Assembly: GCF_033344935.1 (NCBI RefSeq)
Contig: NZ_JAWPMM010000001.1
Location: 1,598,001 to 1,662,000 of the forward strand
DNA length: 64,000 nt
Source of the DNA: Reichenbachiella sp.
GTDB taxonomy: Bacteria; Bacteroidota; Bacteroidia; Cytophagales; Cyclobacteriaceae
Direction: 5' to 3'
The translations under genes were made by a program, and so were the position numbers. Every line of letters begins with the position of its first letter. Position 1 is the stretch's first letter. Shown piece after piece: positions 17,360-26,322 of this stretch. The notes under the pieces were generated by a model that was not told the DNA's origin, ran no database searches, and worked only from the letters and a program-made list of their open reading frames with translations.

Positions 17360-19054
17360 TTACTTTTGATACAGTACCTCACCATTGACAATGGTATACT
17401 CTACTTCAGTAGTAAGGATTTCCTTAGCATCGATTTTCATAATATCCTTTGAGAGTACAGTGAAATCTGCCAATTTTCCAATTTCAATTGTTCCTTTTAT
17501 ATCTTCTTCAAAGGCACCATAAGCATTGTTAATGGTGTAAGCCTGCAAGGCTTGTTTTCTATTCATTCGTTGATCGGGCTCATAGCCATTGTCTGGCTTG
17601 CCTTTTAGCGTTTGTCGTGTCACAGAGGCATAGAAACTCGCTAATGGATTGACTGGTTCTACAGGGGCATCCGTGCCATTCATGACATTAGCTCCTGTTG
17701 AGATCAGTTCCTGCCACATATAGGCACTCTCTACTATTCGTTTCTCTCCTAGTCGATCAATCGCCCATGGACGATCTGAACTCATGTGTATGGCTTGCAT
17801 AGATGGGATTACACCTAATTGACCAAATCTTGGAATGTCATCTCCAGCAATATGTTGCGCATGCTCTATTCTGAATCTTGGGTTGGCTTGAGTTGAGTCA
17901 GATTTTAATACAATTTCGTACATGTCAAGTACTTCGCGATTTGCTCGATCACCAATGCAGTGCGTACAAATTTGGAAACCGTTTTTTGTGCCTTGTTCTG
18001 TCACTCGCATGATATAGTCGGCAGGGGTCAATCTCAGACCTTGTATTCCAGGTGCATCTTCATAGTCCTCAAGCAATAGTGCGCCTCGAGAACCGAGTGC
18101 TCCGTCGGCATATAGTTTGATAGCACGGATCGTTAGGAAGTTATTCCCCAAACCAATACGTGGACCAGATGCATACCAGTTATTCAACAGTTCTTCATCT
18201 AGACCATCAAGCATTACATAGAGCCTGATTTTCAACAACCTATTGTTTAGAAAGGATTCATAAAGGTCAATTGTTTTTTGCTTAGTTCCTGCATCATGAA
18301 AGCTGGTAATTCCATTTTTCAAACATTCCTCAATAGCCATGTTTAATATCTGAATTCTTCTTTCGTCAGAATCTTCCGGGATAACTCCTTCCAAGAGCAA
18401 TTCAGCTGTTTCGTTTAGGATGCCTGTAGGATTACCTCCCAAATCTTTGAAAATAGTACCACCTTCTGGGTCCGGAGTATCTTGATTTATACCTGCCAAC
18501 TCCATGGCCTTTTCATTAGCCAATACCATATGTCCGCTGGCATGGGAGAGCACTACTGGATTATTTGGAGAAATTTCCGATAGTTTATTGTGGGAGGGAA
18601 ATCCATCTATCATGTTTTCGGGTAGAACGAACCATTTGTCCTGGTGCCAACCCCGGCCCAAAATCCATTCCCCATCTTCTGCTTCATCTACTTTGGCTTT
18701 TACCATTTCGATGATTTCATCATAGCTTTTGGTTTTCAACAAATTCAGGTTGATGAGATTTTCTCCTATTCCCATCAGATGACCATGGCCTTCAATAAAA
18801 CCTGGGGTGAGCGTTTTTCCTTCAAGGTCAATAATTTGGGTGGTATCGGCTACCCATTGATTGGCATTTACATTATTACCTACATATACGATTTTACCGT
18901 CGGTTACCGCCAGCGCTTCGGCTTTAGGCTCTGTTTCATTTAGTGTATAAATGTTTCCATTAAAGAGAACCAAGTCAGCTTTTGGATGCTTATCTGCACA
19001 AGAAAACTGCAGACAGATAGCCACAAGGGCCAAGAGAAAATAGGTAGAGCGCAT
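17360..19054 (-). CDS. YtcJ-like amidohydrolase, lipoprotein
   Basis: 564 aa. Lipoprotein signal with LQFSC (Cys19). An N-terminal composite beta domain precedes the amidohydrolase_3 barrel: metal HxH at His90 and His92 (EGHGHLMG), YADGALGSRGA, ICTHCIGDRAN, FRIEHAQHI and MNGTDAPVEP, with the C-terminal GKLADFTVLS strand. Substrate unknown (amides, N-acyl compounds or formamides in relatives). Expected in the cell envelope. Single gene. Confidence 0.92.
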   Translation of the reverse strand: MRSTYFLLALVAICLQFSCADKHPKADLVLFNGNIYTLNETEPKAEALAVTDGKIVYVGNNVNANQWVADTTQIIDLEGKTLTPGFIEGHGHLMGIGENLINLNLLKTKSYDEIIEMVKAKVDEAEDGEWILGRGWHQDKWFVLPENMIDGFPSHNKLSEISPNNPVVLSHASGHMVLANEKAMELAGINQDTPDPEGGTIFKDLGGNPTGILNETAELLLEGVIPEDSDERRIQILNMAIEECLKNGITSFHDAGTKQKTIDLYESFLNNRLLKIRLYVMLDGLDEELLNNWYASGPRIGLGNNFLTIRAIKLYADGALGSRGALLLEDYEDAPGIQGLRLTPADYIMRVTEQGTKNGFQICTHCIGDRANREVLDMYEIVLKSDSTQANPRFRIEHAQHIAGDDIPRFGQLGVIPSMQAIHMSSDRPWAIDRLGEKRIVESAYMWQELISTGANVMNGTDAPVEPVNPLASFYASVTRQTLKGKPDNGYEPDQRMNRKQALQAYTINNAYGAFEEDIKGTIEIGKLADFTVLSKDIMKIDAKEILTTEVEYTIVNGEVLYQK

Positions 19055-19157
19055 GGTGCTGCTTAAAAATTGAATTAATCAAACTGGTTAGAACATTAAG
19101 TTTACCATTTTTGTAGCTAATAATCAAAAAAATATTTGGCAACGGCAATACTCCATT

Positions 19158-19700
19158 ATGAAGGTATACACAAAAACTGGCGACAAAGGAACTACAGGGC
19201 TTCTCGGGGGAACTCGAGTTTTAAAATCAGACTTGCGAATAGAGTCTTATGGTACCGTCGATGAGTTGAATAGTCATATGGGCATGGTGCGTGATCAAAA
19301 AGTAAATGAACCAATTGCTGATGAGTTGATACAAATTCAAAACACACTTTTTGTAATAGGTTCTCATTTGGCCTCTGACCCTGAGAAATCCAAAGTGGTC
19401 ATACCTGATATAGCTAACGATTCTATAGAAAAGCTTGAAAAGGCCATCGATAGAATGGATGATGAATTGCCTGAAATGAGAAACTTTGTTTTACCAGGAG
19501 GACATGTATCTGTATCTGCAGGTCACATCGCGAGATGCGTTTGTAGAAGAGCAGAGCGCTTAGTTATTGGATTGTCAGAGCATACCGAAATACATGAAAA
19601 TATTACGAAATACTTGAATCGACTTTCGGATTACCTGTTCGTACTTTGCCGATGGATGACCAAAGAATTGAATGCAGAAGAAGTGCCTTGGAAACCCTAA
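19158..19700 (+). CDS. PduO-type cob(I)yrinic acid a,c-diamide adenosyltransferase
   Basis: 180 aa. Contains the ATP-binding N-terminal TKTGDKGTTGLLGG, the Arg/Cys-rich helix RCVCRRAERLV and YLNRLSDYLFVLCRW near the C-terminus. It makes adenosylcobalamin, needed for instance by methylmalonyl-CoA mutase, which fits the acyl-CoA (propionyl-CoA) carboxylase beta subunit further along. Monocistronic by spacing. Confidence 0.93.
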   Translation: MKVYTKTGDKGTTGLLGGTRVLKSDLRIESYGTVDELNSHMGMVRDQKVNEPIADELIQIQNTLFVIGSHLASDPEKSKVVIPDIANDSIEKLEKAIDRMDDELPEMRNFVLPGGHVSVSAGHIARCVCRRAERLVIGLSEHTEIHENITKYLNRLSDYLFVLCRWMTKELNAEEVPWKP

Positions 19701-19763
19701 ATTAATTATCTGGATTGTCGTTTCAAATTGTACTCTTGAGGTGCTTTCCATGACTATTTTAAC

Positions 19764-19771
19764 TAAATTTG
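19764..19771 (+). promoter_or_regulatory. -7 box candidate upstream of ilvE
   Basis: TAAATTTG matches the Bacteroidota TAnnTTTG -7 consensus, 33 nt before the ATG at 19805. No clear -33 TTTG is seen. Confidence 0.35.
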
Positions 19772-19804
19772 CGTTTCATTACCCAAAACAAAATAGCTTA
19801 ACAA

Positions 19805-20863
19805 ATGACTGAGACGGCAGAATTTGAAATCAAGAAGATCGAAAGATCCAGAATTAGTGAAGTTGACTTCAACAATATTCCATTTGGTAAAGTTTACGCG
19901 GATCATATGTTCGTGGCGGACTTCGAAGATGGTGAGTGGAAAAATATGAGAATTGAGCCCTATGGGGACCTAGCCATAAGCCCAGCTAATGCTACTTTGC
20001 ATTATGGTCAGTCAGTATTCGAAGGCTTAAAAGCATATAAAAACAAGGAAGGCGAAATCTTGATTTTCAGACCAGAGGCTAATGCCAAAAGGATGATCAT
20101 TAGTGCAGAACGCATGTGTATTCCTCCGATATCTGAGGAGTTTTTTATGTCTGCATTAAGCGCCTTGCTAAAAGTCGATAGTGCTTGGGTACCTGGTCAG
20201 GAAAACACTTCTCTATATATTAGACCCGTCGTATTTGCTGATGACCCTTATGTGGGAATCAGACCTTCAGAGACTTACAAATTTTTGATATTCACAGCGC
20301 CTGTTGGAGCCTACTATTCTGAACCTGTGAATGTGAAAATTGAAACTAAATACACCAGAGCGGTAGCTGGTGGTGTTGGATATGCTAAGACAGCTGGTAA
20401 CTATGCCGCCTCTTTGTATCCGGCTTTGCAAGCGCAGAAAGAAGGCTATCATCAATTGATTTGGACCGATGGTCAAACCCATGAATTTGTAGAGGAAGCA
20501 GGTACAATGAACTTGTTGTTCTTGATGAACGATACTTTAGTGACAGCACCCACTGGCGATTCAATCCTGAATGGTATTACCAGAGACAGTGTCTTGACTC
20601 TGGCTAGAGACTGGGGCATGAAAGTGGAAGAAAAAAGACTAAGTGTCAAAGAATTGGAAGCTGCTTTGAAAGCCGGTGAAGTGAAAGAAGCTTTTGGTGC
20701 AGGTACAGCAGCAACTATCGCAAAAATCCATAAGATTGGATATAACGGTACGGACTATGTGCTTCCAGAAGAAAAGCCATTGGCTGATAAATTGTTTGAC
20801 ACATTGGACAAAATTAAGCTGGGCGAAATAGAGGATACCCATGGGTGGGTATATAAGGTGTAA
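19805..20863 (+). CDS. ilvE: Branched-chain amino acid aminotransferase
   Basis: 352 aa, class IV PLP aminotransferase of the long (type II, eukaryote-like) form. PLP Lys195 lies in GYAKTAGNYAAS, and other family blocks are LHYGQSVFEGLKAY, IYI-type RPVVFADDPYVGI, EEAGTMNLLF and FGAGTAATIAKI. It interconverts Leu/Ile/Val with their 2-oxo acids. Followed by a terminator hairpin. Confidence 0.95.
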   Translation: MTETAEFEIKKIERSRISEVDFNNIPFGKVYADHMFVADFEDGEWKNMRIEPYGDLAISPANATLHYGQSVFEGLKAYKNKEGEILIFRPEANAKRMIISAERMCIPPISEEFFMSALSALLKVDSAWVPGQENTSLYIRPVVFADDPYVGIRPSETYKFLIFTAPVGAYYSEPVNVKIETKYTRAVAGGVGYAKTAGNYAASLYPALQAQKEGYHQLIWTDGQTHEFVEEAGTMNLLFLMNDTLVTAPTGDSILNGITRDSVLTLARDWGMKVEEKRLSVKELEAALKAGEVKEAFGAGTAATIAKIHKIGYNGTDYVLPEEKPLADKLFDTLDKIKLGEIEDTHGWVYKV

Positions 20864-20888
20864 TCCTTATTTAGTCAAGAAATACTTG

Positions 20889-20925
20889 AATCCCGATTGC
20901 TTACTTAAGTAGTCGGGATTTTTCT
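20889..20925. terminator. Terminator between ilvE and the NTF2-like gene
   Basis: AATCCCGA (20889-20896) pairs with TCGGGATT (20913-20920), followed by TTTC and more Ts. Serves convergent genes. Confidence 0.8.
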
Positions 20926-20927
20926 TT

Positions 20928-21359
20928 TTAAAGCACCATGTCTATTTTTTGGTTATCATTTTCATCATCCCAAGCCATGGAGCTAATTTTCCATTCTCCT
21001 TTCATTTTTATAAACTGAAATGTTTTTAAGCCTTGAATGATGAAGGTTTTGTCATTGAGGGTTCCTGTTTTTTCGTATATGCAAAAGCGCTGAGCAATAT
21101 TTCCAAATATGTCCGTTCTTTCTTGAATTTCATATTCGGAAAAATCGATTAGTGAGCCGTCGCTAAGAAGCTTTTTTCTGGGTGCAATAAAGGTTTTTAG
21201 ATCATAAATTTCTGTCAATCCATCTACATTCTTAATGATAGTGGTTTGCGGAATACATAACTCATAAATATGATCCAATTTGGGTTTGCAATCATCCTTT
21301 GTCGTGAAAAGGTCGAAGAACTCTTTTATTATACGATCTATCTCAATTTTTGAATCCAT
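20928..21359 (-). CDS. NTF2-like (SnoaL/DUF4440-type) small protein
   Basis: 143 aa, no signal peptide. N-terminal helices (IDRIIKEFFDLFT), then alternating strands ending in FIKMKGEWKISSMAWDDE, the closing pattern of cone-shaped NTF2-like folds. No catalytic assignment possible. Monocistronic. Confidence 0.72.
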   Translation of the reverse strand: MDSKIEIDRIIKEFFDLFTTKDDCKPKLDHIYELCIPQTTIIKNVDGLTEIYDLKTFIAPRKKLLSDGSLIDFSEYEIQERTDIFGNIAQRFCIYEKTGTLNDKTFIIQGLKTFQFIKMKGEWKISSMAWDDENDNQKIDMVL

Positions 21360-21451
21360 GTACAGTTGTTTAGTACAATATTAAAAATTTAAATTGAGTG
21401 AAGTATCGCTCTTAAAGAATGTTGCCATTTCTTGAACTACCTTTGCACCCA

Positions 21452-22690
21452 ATGAAATACGAAGCCTACAATATTAGCCCTGAATTGAAGCGAAATCTTG
21501 AGACCCAGGGATTTAAGCGACCCACAGATATTCAGTTTAAATCGATACCGGCGATATTGAAAGGCGAGGATGTATTGGCTATTGCACAAACTGGAACAGG
21601 AAAGACGGCTGCTTTCGCCATTCCTATTATTGATCGGTTGCAAAGATCAAAAAAACATAGAAGTGGAGATGCCATTCGATGCGTAGTGATGGTGCCAACA
21701 AGGGAGTTGGCGATACAAATCACCAGAGCATTTGATGAATTGTCGAAGGGTACCAAAGTACGTGCTATGAGTATTTTTGGTGGGGTAGAACAAGATCCTC
21801 AAATTGCTAAATTGGCCAAAGGAGTAGATGTGATTGTAACTACTCCGGGTAGAATGTTTGACTTAGTGAGCCAAGGGTTTATCCTATTGGATCAAGTAGA
21901 AACAGTAGTGCTGGACGAAGCGGATCATATGCTCAATTTGGGTTTTATTAAGGATATTCAAGATTTAATTAAGCATTTGCCCAAAAGACGACAAACGCTT
22001 TTTTTCTCTGCTACCATAGACGAGAAGATCAAAAAAGTAGCCTACTCATTGGTACACAAGCCAATCAGAATTCAAATTTCTCCGAAAGACCCAGTCTCAA
22101 AGAATGTCGAGCACGCTGTGGCATTCATCAAGATGGATGATAAACGATTTTTTTTGGAAAGATTGATCGGTGAGAATCCTGATAAGAAAATACTGGTTTT
22201 TGTAAGAACGAAGGTCCGAGCCGAACGAGTATTGGCTGCTATGACAAGAGTCAATATCGCTGGACAAACCATTCATGGTGACAAGGGTCAAGACGATCGT
22301 AATCGCGTAATGAGTGCTTTTCGAGCGGGTAGAAATAAGATACTTATAGCGACTGATGTTAGTGCCAGAGGGATAGATATCCCTAATGTGGATTTTGTAG
22401 TGAACTATGACATGCCGGATGAACCAGAAAACTACGTGCACCGAGTCGGACGAACGGGTCGAGGCAAGCAAAAGGGGCAGGCGGTGAGTTTCTGTAGCCC
22501 TGAAGAAAAACCTTTATTGAATGAAGTAGAAAAATATACACATACACCTATCCAGGTGATGGATATTGAATGGAATGCCTATCAGGATACGATTGATCTC
22601 ACGGCAGATACAAACGACAACTGGAAGCAACTCATCAAAGAAGCTGAGGCCAATCCTCACAAGCCAAAGAAGAAAAAGAAAAAGCGATAA
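21452..22690 (+). CDS. DEAD-box ATP-dependent RNA helicase (RhlE-like)
   Basis: 412 aa from the ATG at 21452; an ATG 33 nt upstream would add LPFLELPLHP, less typical of the family. All motifs are present: Q motif FKRPTDIQ, AQTGTGKT, PTRELA, TPGR, DEAD, SAT, ATDVSARGID and HRVGRTGRG. It ends in a Lys-rich tail (KPKKKKKKR) for RNA contact. Probable roles are ribosome assembly or RNA decay. Confidence 0.94.
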   Translation: MKYEAYNISPELKRNLETQGFKRPTDIQFKSIPAILKGEDVLAIAQTGTGKTAAFAIPIIDRLQRSKKHRSGDAIRCVVMVPTRELAIQITRAFDELSKGTKVRAMSIFGGVEQDPQIAKLAKGVDVIVTTPGRMFDLVSQGFILLDQVETVVLDEADHMLNLGFIKDIQDLIKHLPKRRQTLFFSATIDEKIKKVAYSLVHKPIRIQISPKDPVSKNVEHAVAFIKMDDKRFFLERLIGENPDKKILVFVRTKVRAERVLAAMTRVNIAGQTIHGDKGQDDRNRVMSAFRAGRNKILIATDVSARGIDIPNVDFVVNYDMPDEPENYVHRVGRTGRGKQKGQAVSFCSPEEKPLLNEVEKYTHTPIQVMDIEWNAYQDTIDLTADTNDNWKQLIKEAEANPHKPKKKKKKR

Positions 22691-22693
22691 TGC

Positions 22694-22798
22694 TTATTTG
22701 AGAAGTTCCAGGCTGACGGATCCTTGTATATAATAGAAAAGGGAAACGAGAGCGATCATGGCCATATATACCAAATCTTTTGTTGAGAAATCTTTCAT
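22694..22798 (-). CDS. Possible 34-aa single-pass membrane peptide
   Basis: ATG-initiated frame with a charged start (MKDFSTKD), one hydrophobic helix (residues ~9-26) and a short tail ending SLELLK. It stands alone between the helicase stop and the gntP operon end, and is preceded on its own strand by AT-rich sequence. Coding likelihood rests only on composition and topology. Confidence 0.35.
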   Translation of the reverse strand: MKDFSTKDLVYMAMIALVSLFYYIQGSVSLELLK

Positions 22799-22887
22799 AG
22801 CTGCTGATTTTATGAATTTCAAATATAGTATATTATCAATAATAAATTGCACTATACTGCTGTAGGAAAATTACCTAATTTTCAATT

Positions 22888-24219
22888 TTATACGAAATAA
22901 GCGAGTATAAGGGTGAAAATAAAACTTGAAATTCCCAAAAGCGTGGTCATCACGGTCCAAGATCTAAACGTCTGTTTGACCGATAATCCCAGATAACGGT
23001 TGATCAACCAAAAGCCACTATCATTCACATGTGAAAGAACCGTAGCTCCTGAGGCAATGGCAATCACCAAGAGAGCCAGTTGTGGTGAAGACAAGTTTGA
23101 TGATGCTATTAGCGCAGCTGTCATTCCTGCCGAAGTAATCATGGCTACAGTAGCGGACCCTTGCACTATTCGCATAAGCGCAGCCATCACAAAGGCGAAA
23201 ATAAACGGCGAAGATAAGTTGTCGGCAAAAGCATCAGCCAGCATTTGACCAGTGCCGGTATCCATCAATATTTGTTTGAATACACCTCCAGCACCTGTGA
23301 GTAGGATGATGATTCCAGCAGGTGCCAACGATTTGGTGCTCATTTCTGACAAGGCCTCTTTAGTAAACCCATTTTTGATCCCCATAAAATACCAAGCCAA
23401 TAAATTCGCAATAATCAAAGCGGAGAACGGATGTCCAAAAAATTCTAACCAGCTTTTTAAGGCCCCGGATTCTAGCCAGGTTTTCGATATGGTATTTAAT
23501 ACTATCAAAAGGATAGGGATGGCAATGATGATTAGTACAGGAGCAAGCTTTGGATTATTTGATGTACTGTTTTCATTGTTTTCGATCGGAGGTGCAGCAA
23601 TGAATGCTTGGGCTGCTAATCGCTTGGCGAGTAAGGGGCCACTAATAATGACCGCAGGAATGCCAATGATGAAACCAAACATAATCACTAAGCCCAAGTC
23701 AGCACCTAATATATCAGCCACAGCTACCGGTCCAGGCGTAGGAGGGATAAAGCTATGGGTAGCCGCCAGTCCCGCTAAAAGCGGTATGGCAAATAGATAA
23801 AGTGATTTACCGGATCTTCTTTGTAAAGAATAGATAAGTGGCACCAGGATGATAAAGGCCACATCAAAGAAAACAGGAATTGCCACTACGAATCCCGTGA
23901 TGGTCATGGCCCAAGGAGCTTTTTCTTCTCCCATTTTATTGAGAAAGAAATTGGCCAATGCCCCAGCTGCCCCAGATTGTTCTAGTATCGCTCCGAAAAT
24001 CGCACCGAGCCCTACCACCGTTGCTACAAAGCCCAAGGTATTTCCCATGCCTGTTTTTATGGAGTTCATAATAGTGGTTGGTTCCATGCCGGCCATTAAG
24101 CCTACAGCGATACTGGCCATAAGCAGCGCTAAAAATGCTTGAATCTTGAAATAAAGTATCAGAAAAAGCAGAATGCCTATGCCGGCAACTACAGCCAATA
24201 TGAGTTGAATGTCTATCAT
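22888..24219 (-). CDS. gntP: GntP-family gluconate:H+ symporter
   Basis: 443 aa, 11-13 hydrophobic segments. Shows GntP family sequence: TVVGLGAIFGAILEQSGAA, HSFIPPTPGPVAVADILGAD, GAGGVFKQILMDTG and HVNDSGFWLI. Imports gluconate or related sugar acids. The ATG at 24219 overlaps the upstream stop as ATGA; an in-frame ATG at 24225 is also possible. Second gene of the gntK-gnd/gntP operon. Confidence 0.94.
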   Translation of the reverse strand: MIDIQLILAVVAGIGILLFLILYFKIQAFLALLMASIAVGLMAGMEPTTIMNSIKTGMGNTLGFVATVVGLGAIFGAILEQSGAAGALANFFLNKMGEEKAPWAMTITGFVVAIPVFFDVAFIILVPLIYSLQRRSGKSLYLFAIPLLAGLAATHSFIPPTPGPVAVADILGADLGLVIMFGFIIGIPAVIISGPLLAKRLAAQAFIAAPPIENNENSTSNNPKLAPVLIIIAIPILLIVLNTISKTWLESGALKSWLEFFGHPFSALIIANLLAWYFMGIKNGFTKEALSEMSTKSLAPAGIIILLTGAGGVFKQILMDTGTGQMLADAFADNLSSPFIFAFVMAALMRIVQGSATVAMITSAGMTAALIASSNLSSPQLALLVIAIASGATVLSHVNDSGFWLINRYLGLSVKQTFRSWTVMTTLLGISSFIFTLILAYFV

Positions 24220-26102
24220 GTCCATTCGGTATGAAATGATTCGGTCAATGGTTGATCCACACGCTTATAGGTATGTGCACCAAAATAGTCTCTTTGCGCT
24301 TGTAGCATATTTGCTGAAGATTGGCCATTCACATAACCCAGAAAGAAATTCATCGCGGAGGCTAATACTGGCACTGGATATCCAGAGGCCAATGCTTGTC
24401 CAACTACTTGAGCCAGACTGGCTTGTTGTTCACCAAGTGATTTGACTATCGCCGGGTGAAAGAGCAATCGATCAGTGTCCTTAAAAAAGTTAACCATGGC
24501 ACTCATCAATTCAGATCGAATGATGCAGCCGTTGGTCCATATCCTAGAGATTTCGCTAAAGTCTAAGCTCCAGTCGTATTGGGTCGAGGCTTCTTTCATC
24601 ATATCGAACCCTACCGCGTGATTCACAATACGAGCGGCCGAATATCCTTCCATCAACGCTTGAATAAAGCTGTCTAGGTCTTTGGATATCGGTTGTTTGA
24701 TTTGACCATAAAGTTCATTGGCAGCTGTTCGTGTTTCTTTTTGTGCAGAGATGTTTCTGGCCATTACCGCATCCGCTATGGTATTCAAAGGCGAACCCAG
24801 TCGTATGGCCGCTTCGGTTGACCAGCCTCCAGTTCCCTTTTGTGAGGCGGCATCCAATATTTTATCAAGCAATAGCTCGCCGTTTTCTTCTTTCCGCAGA
24901 ATGTTGATTGTGATCTCCAATAGGTAGCTATCCAAGCCTTTGGTTTTCCAATGCTCCAGTGTTTTGGCTATTTCTTCGGGTTGCATCCCTAGTCCATTTC
25001 GCATCAGTTCATACACTTCGGCCAAAAGCTGCATTTCGGCATATTCGATGCCGTTGTGAACCATTTTGATAAAGTGGCCAGAACCTTCCGGTCCTACATA
25101 AGTACAACAGGCTTTTCCGTTGGCGTCTTTGGCAGCAATATTCTCAAGAAATGGAGCGATTCTATTGTAGGCCGTTCTGCTTCCTCCAGGCATAATAGAA
25201 GGGCCCTTTCTAGCGCCTTCTTCTCCTCCTGAGATCCCTGTCCCAATAAAATTGATATCGTGCAAGGCTAAGGCTTGATCTCTACGATTCGTATCCAGAT
25301 AATTAGAATTACCACCGTCAATGATCAAGTCATCAGGTCCTAGCAGTGGAGTTAGCTCGTCTATGATTGAGTCAACCGCAGTTCCTGCCTGCACCATTAA
25401 CAGGATATTTCTGGGCGGTGCCATGGAGTCTACAAATTCTGATAGATCGTCAAATCCCTGAATATTCAACGCCGGATGTTTGGCTACAAAATTTTTGGCG
25501 ATATCTTCTTCCTTGCCGGCCACGTGCCGGTTGAATACAGATAGCCGGACCTTATTGTTGGCCATATTAATAGCCAGGTTTTGGCCCATTACCCCCATGC
25601 CGATTATTCCAAATGCGGTTTTATTGCTCATTTTACTTAGTATTTCTTGTAATATTTTGTCTGGTGTTTGATCTATGCTGACCTGAATGGCACTATGGCA
25701 TGCTTCCAAATCTTCAAATTGACTTTTTAATATAGAAGGGTCTAGAAAATGACCTTTTCGATGGCTAAGTCTCTTTTTGATCAGTTCAAAAGTTCCTGAT
25801 AAATGTATAATGGTGAGTTGCTCGATAGGTATGGTAGACAATGTTTTCCTGTATTTTTCTTTCAGTGCAGAACAAGCTAAAACGGCTCCTCCATTCGCTT
25901 CCCAGGTTTTTATTTCTTTACCTAATATTTCTAGCCAGGGCTTTCGATCCGAGTCTGTCAAAGGTTGGCCAGACGAAAGTTTTTCAATGTTGCTTTCAGG
26001 ATGAAAATCATCAGCATCAAAAAATGGGATAGCCATTTCTTTGGCCAGCAATTGACCGACCGTTGTCTTTCCCGTTCCAGATACCCCCATTACTATTATC
26101 AT
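24216..26102 (-). CDS. Fused gluconokinase / 6-phosphogluconate dehydrogenase (copy 2)
   Basis: 628 aa, same architecture as the gene at 2199-4097. Gluconokinase at residues 1-160 with GVSGTGKTT (6-14), then 6-phosphogluconate dehydrogenase with GMGVMGQN, GGNSNYLD, GTGISGGEEGA, HFIKMVHNGIEY and AQRDYFGAHTY. It is translationally coupled to gntP, giving uptake, phosphorylation and oxidative decarboxylation of gluconate in two genes. The protein is clearly diverged from copy 1, so this is not a recent duplication. Confidence 0.93.
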   Translation of the reverse strand: MIIVMGVSGTGKTTVGQLLAKEMAIPFFDADDFHPESNIEKLSSGQPLTDSDRKPWLEILGKEIKTWEANGGAVLACSALKEKYRKTLSTIPIEQLTIIHLSGTFELIKKRLSHRKGHFLDPSILKSQFEDLEACHSAIQVSIDQTPDKILQEILSKMSNKTAFGIIGMGVMGQNLAINMANNKVRLSVFNRHVAGKEEDIAKNFVAKHPALNIQGFDDLSEFVDSMAPPRNILLMVQAGTAVDSIIDELTPLLGPDDLIIDGGNSNYLDTNRRDQALALHDINFIGTGISGGEEGARKGPSIMPGGSRTAYNRIAPFLENIAAKDANGKACCTYVGPEGSGHFIKMVHNGIEYAEMQLLAEVYELMRNGLGMQPEEIAKTLEHWKTKGLDSYLLEITINILRKEENGELLLDKILDAASQKGTGGWSTEAAIRLGSPLNTIADAVMARNISAQKETRTAANELYGQIKQPISKDLDSFIQALMEGYSAARIVNHAVGFDMMKEASTQYDWSLDFSEISRIWTNGCIIRSELMSAMVNFFKDTDRLLFHPAIVKSLGEQQASLAQVVGQALASGYPVPVLASAMNFFLGYVNGQSSANMLQAQRDYFGAHTYKRVDQPLTESFHTEWT

Positions 26103-26134
26103 GATTCAAAGGTGAGAAAACTCAAAAGGTCTGC

Positions 26135-26163
26135 ACCCTGCTAATTATTTCAAATAGCAGGGT
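26135..26163. promoter_or_regulatory. Inverted repeat in the gntK-gnd/gntP promoter
   Basis: ACCCTGCTA (26135-26143) and TAGCAGGGT (26155-26163), 9-bp arms with an 11-nt spacer, 33 nt upstream of the start. The right arm is echoed by ATTTCAAGTAGGGTAAAT at 26169-26186. Operator candidate, unlike the palindromes at 2168. Confidence 0.45.
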
Positions 26164-26267
26164 TAAATATTTCAAGTAGGGTAAATGTAGAAGTGCTCGT
26201 TTTATATCTGAAAACCTAGAAACGAAGAAAATACTGCTTACTACGCTGTACAAAGTGGAACTACGGT

Positions 26268-26275
26268 TAACTTTG
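26268..26275 (+). promoter_or_regulatory. -7 box candidate for the YHYH operon
   Basis: TAACTTTG fits TAnnTTTG, 47 nt before the ATG at 26323. The -33 region is weak. Confidence 0.4.
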
Positions 26276-26322
26276 CTTTCGGTTGAAAGGTTTATTAACA
26301 TTTTTTTATTAAAAAGTTTAAG

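Noticed and set aside
22097-22471. 124-codon frame on the minus strand
   Set aside because: Complement of the helicase gene.
23252-23800. 182-codon frame on the plus strand
   Set aside because: Complement of gntP; no independent signals.
24216-26102. Recent duplication of gntK-gnd
   Set aside because: Protein sequences of the two copies differ widely and their operons differ, so an old paralogy or separate acquisition is more likely.
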